64,000 nucleotides of DNA from Desulfomonile tiedjei (GTDB lineage: Bacteria; Desulfobacterota; Desulfomonilia; Desulfomonilales; Desulfomonilaceae): positions 343,006-407,005 of the forward strand of contig JACRDF010000003.1 of the NCBI GenBank assembly GCA_016212925.1. Reading direction: 5' to 3'. A program made the position numbers and the translations under genes. Below are positions 61,686 through 64,000 of the stretch, piece by piece (position 1 is the stretch's first letter; every line of letters starts with the position of its first letter). Under the pieces are notes generated by a model. It ran no database searches. It was not told where the DNA came from and saw only the letters and a list, made by a program, of their open reading frames with translations.

Positions 61686-62139
61686 CCTTCGCATTCGTGA
61701 CTTTTCATTTTCCAAAGCCTACAGCGAAGCAAGTTCCATGAGTGTCTCCTGCACCGGGCACCCGCTGTCCGTTTTGCGTCCCCATTTGGCAGCCGACGGG
61801 ATAGTAACGGCAAAAGATCTGCGGCGGGTACCATCCGGACGGCGAGTACGCATTACCGGCATTTTGATCATTGTGCATACCCCGCCCACCAGATCGGGTA
61901 AGCGAGTCATGTTTATCACTATGGAAGATGAAACAGGTCTTACCGACCTGGTGATGTTTCCCAAGGTGCAAGCTCATGCCGCGCGGCCTATATTGACAAG
62001 CGAAGTGGCGACCGTAGAAGGGCTCTTGCAGCGCGAGGGCAAGGACGGCCTATCAATATCCATAACGGTTGAAAAGGTGATACCCAAGTGGACCGGCCTG
62101 CTCGCAGACTTCTTGAAACCCGGCCATTCGAAGCCGTAA
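61678..62139 (+). CDS. Detached OB-fold domain of the DnaE2-like polymerase
   Basis: 153 residues. Region about 20-45 (SVSCTGHPLSVLRPHLAADG) and the OB fold (about 50-125; RRVRITGILIIVHTPP, FITMEDETGLTDLVMFPK, VEGLLQREGKDG) match the C-terminal third of DnaE2 enzymes (typically LEDETGxxNLVVWP). The ATG overlaps the polymerase stop by eight bases (ATGTCTGA), in the +1 frame, so coupling is likely; AGGAGG at 61657-61662 may help re-initiation. Either a real split gene or a frameshifted one; the clean overlap favours a split. Confidence 0.82.
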   Translation: MSDLRIRDFSFSKAYSEASSMSVSCTGHPLSVLRPHLAADGIVTAKDLRRVPSGRRVRITGILIIVHTPPTRSGKRVMFITMEDETGLTDLVMFPKVQAHAARPILTSEVATVEGLLQREGKDGLSISITVEKVIPKWTGLLADFLKPGHSKP

Positions 62140-62526
62140 ATACTCTCTCATGGTAAGGATCAAAGCCTCCAAATCGTCCAACAGCGGCGCAATCGGTTCA
62201 AAACAGCTCCTTGCGGCCAAGCTCCGCGCGAACTAAACCGGTTCTCGAAAGTAATCACGGATTGAATTGGGGTGCCACTGCTGGCTTGTCCAGCAGTGCG
62301 ACTCCATTCGGAAAAAACTTTTGAGAATCACCATAATACCAATGCGCATTCATGCAAGAAAGCATGGCGCGCATCCCGCGTCCCGCGGGACCGCCACCAC
62401 ATTATGGTAGCGGCCGGCGTCCCTGCCGGCCATTGCTAATGTCCCTTCTTGGAAGGCGCATCGGTATCAAGTGCGTGTGGGAATTGTAGGATTTCAAATT
62501 GAATGGTCTGAAAAGGGGTGAATTAT
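62140..62526. other. Intergenic region with hairpin repeats, 387 bases
   Basis: Between convergent genes. CACTGCTGG (62276-62284) and CCAGCAGTG (62290-62298) form a perfect nine-base hairpin, a dispersed-repeat type. Around 62385-62433 are GC-rich palindromes (GCGGGACCGCC, GGCCGGCGTCCCTGCCGGCC). No gene-like frame. Confidence 0.6.
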
Positions 62527-63189
62527 TCAGATTCGGTCGAGCATCCTGTTCGTAGGGGACCGGACATCAACTTTGTACGACGCTGAAACCGCCTGGTTCT
62601 TGATTTTGTCATGAAGCGTGGTCTTTATCACAAAGTGTTGTTGCATCGGCTTCTTTAGATTTATCTCCATCTTGTAGTACAGATCGATTACCGGAGACCG
62701 AGATACTCTATTTATCTTCAGCACGTTTTCCTTACCCGCGATGAGCTTTCCGGCGGCATCGAATATCGACAGATCTACAGTCAAGTCTACCACGTATCTG
62801 CCTTCCGAAATGAGCGTGCTGAAATTGGAAGGCTCAAAGTAGAGCACTATGCGGGAGGCCTGTTGGCCTTGTTCCAGCGGGGAATAGACTCCGAATCCTT
62901 CTACGGAGCTGCAAAGTTCAACTTTGCGGAAACCGAGCCGGCCTTTGTTCTGCAACTCAATTATCTTTTCTCTCAAAATCCGGACTTCATCGGGTGAGTC
63001 CTTGGTTGTGGGAGAGCCACTCTGGCCTTGATCCGAAGCCGAGCCCGCGGGGCTCCCGGGCTTGGTTTCGGAGACAGCGGAAGAACCCGGGTCCTGAGAC
63101 GCTGCTATCACGGGAAAGGCCTCCATTGCTTGTGCGAGCACCAGGGCCAGGAAGGCGAGGGCGGTTCGGCAAGTTGCAGCTGCGGTCAT
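62527..63189 (-). CDS. Exported protein of unknown function
   Basis: 220 residues from the ATG at 63189, which has GGAGG seven bases upstream. Signal peptide (about 1-30, cleavage near VIAAS), a Ser/Pro/Gly-rich linker (about 31-62), a short helix (EVRILREKIIELQNKG), then a beta-rich domain (about 82-215). The latter part (VYSPLEQGQQASRIVLYFEP and VIDLYYKMEINL) suggests an all-beta fold. I do not recognise the family. It lies 187 bases downstream of the rRNA operon terminator on the same strand. Confidence 0.75.
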   Translation of the reverse strand: MTAAATCRTALAFLALVLAQAMEAFPVIAASQDPGSSAVSETKPGSPAGSASDQGQSGSPTTKDSPDEVRILREKIIELQNKGRLGFRKVELCSSVEGFGVYSPLEQGQQASRIVLYFEPSNFSTLISEGRYVVDLTVDLSIFDAAGKLIAGKENVLKINRVSRSPVIDLYYKMEINLKKPMQQHFVIKTTLHDKIKNQAVSASYKVDVRSPTNRMLDRI

Positions 63190-63375
63190 TGTGGTTCCTC
63201 CCATGAAATCGGGAATCGTCTCAAAGCGATGGAATAGGCGTACCCGTTGAGTGTCGTAAAGTCAACCGCTATGACGGCGGTTGCGTAAATGCCGGCGACA
63301 GTCGTCGAATGCTGGGCGCCTTCCAGGCGGGGTTTGCCCAATCGCCTCAAGTGGGCAAGCAATACGGGCCGGAAA

Positions 63376-63408
63376 ATAAAAAACCCCCGATTCCAGAGGA
63401 ATCGAGGG
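63376..63408 (-). terminator. Rho-independent terminator of the rRNA operon
   Basis: On the minus strand CCCTCGATTCC pairs with GGAATCGGGGG around TCT, followed by a run of T bases (63383-63376). It lies 11 bases after the 5S 3' end. Confidence 0.85.
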
Positions 63409-63418
63409 TCTATGGTTA

Positions 63419-63535
<117 letters not shown>

Positions 63536-63635
63536 AAAGCGGATAAACAAAATTATGGCGAAGCGCCACGAGGCAAAACCTCGTGGCGCCGTATATCAAC
63601 CAAATAGGAAGATCGAGGAATACTTATCTTGTGTT

Positions 63636-64000
<365 letters not shown>

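Noticed and set aside
61678..62139. Interpretation as a simple frameshift pseudogene of dnaE2
   Set aside because: Both halves are intact at their ends, the junction is a tidy ATGTCTGA overlap and an AGGAGG lies upstream; a frameshift cannot be fully excluded without reads.

Overview
The window reads as a chromosomal segment of a Gram-negative, strictly anaerobic member of the Desulfobacterota (old Deltaproteobacteria), perhaps close to the Desulfomonile or Syntrophobacter-type lineages. The reasons are a tetraheme cytochrome c3, a heptaheme c / b-type cytochrome fusion, an orphan hydrogenase maturation protease, an MlaEFD lipid-transport operon, a Kdo transferase (LPS), TPR and PilZ proteins, a sodium/solute symporter fused to a histidine kinase, and many GC-rich palindromic intergenic repeats typical of these genomes. 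The taxonomic call is inference from gene content; the 23S fragment at the right edge would settle it.

Layout. 1-2.3 kb: SAM cycle (metK, cut by the left edge, and ahcY). 2.6-8 kb: signalling, with a receiver-GGDEF diguanylate cyclase and a leftward operon of a small membrane protein, a symporter-histidine kinase and two response regulators, one with two receiver domains. 8.3-15 kb: envelope genes (Pro-rich exported protein, beta-barrel-like protein, mlaE-mlaF-mlaD and a WPLF-repeat exported protein). 15.5-19 kb: replicative dnaE. 20-22.8 kb: respiration (CbcL-like cytochrome, cytochrome c3, hydrogenase protease). 22.9-26 kb: dnaJ, small Cys-rich proteins, an MBL-fold hydrolase and a solo CopG-like regulator. 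26-32.4 kb: glycogen phosphorylase with a membrane coiled-coil partner, a membrane protein and a TPR lipoprotein. 32.8-37.6 kb: acyl-CoA metabolism (paaK, 3-hydroxyacyl-CoA dehydrogenase, acyl-CoA dehydrogenase) and phoU. 37.8-45 kb: radical SAM/SPASM protein, Gx transporter with NusG-II protein, nrdR, ribD, YciO-type protein, waaA, LolA-like protein. 45.6-51 kb: asnS, PilZ protein, infC, thrS, tRNA-Val(GAC), TlpA-like protein. 51-57.5 kb: short hprK, rapZ, EIIA-Man; then translationally coupled rimI, secreted pcm and a membrane-embedded spermidine-synthase-like protein; a small lipoprotein. 57.8-62.1 kb: lexA and a split DnaE2-type polymerase. 62.5-64 kb: exported protein, then the 5S and 3' end of 23S rRNA on the minus strand.

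Most interesting points. (1) The second polymerase III alpha subunit (59061-62139) is split into an 874-residue catalytic protein and a separate 153-residue OB-fold protein overlapping by ATGTCTGA, downstream of lexA. (2) lexA has a GAAC-N4-GTTC palindrome sitting exactly in the 17-base spacer of its promoter, and the predicted transcript starts at or next to the GTG start codon. (3) The Mla operon ends in an exported protein made of WPLF/FPLY-type aromatic repeats. (4) A two-receiver regulator has Glu at the second phospho-acceptor position. (5) Several families of palindromic, MITE-like repeats fill the intergenic gaps. All functional calls rest on reading motifs by eye; no database search was run.
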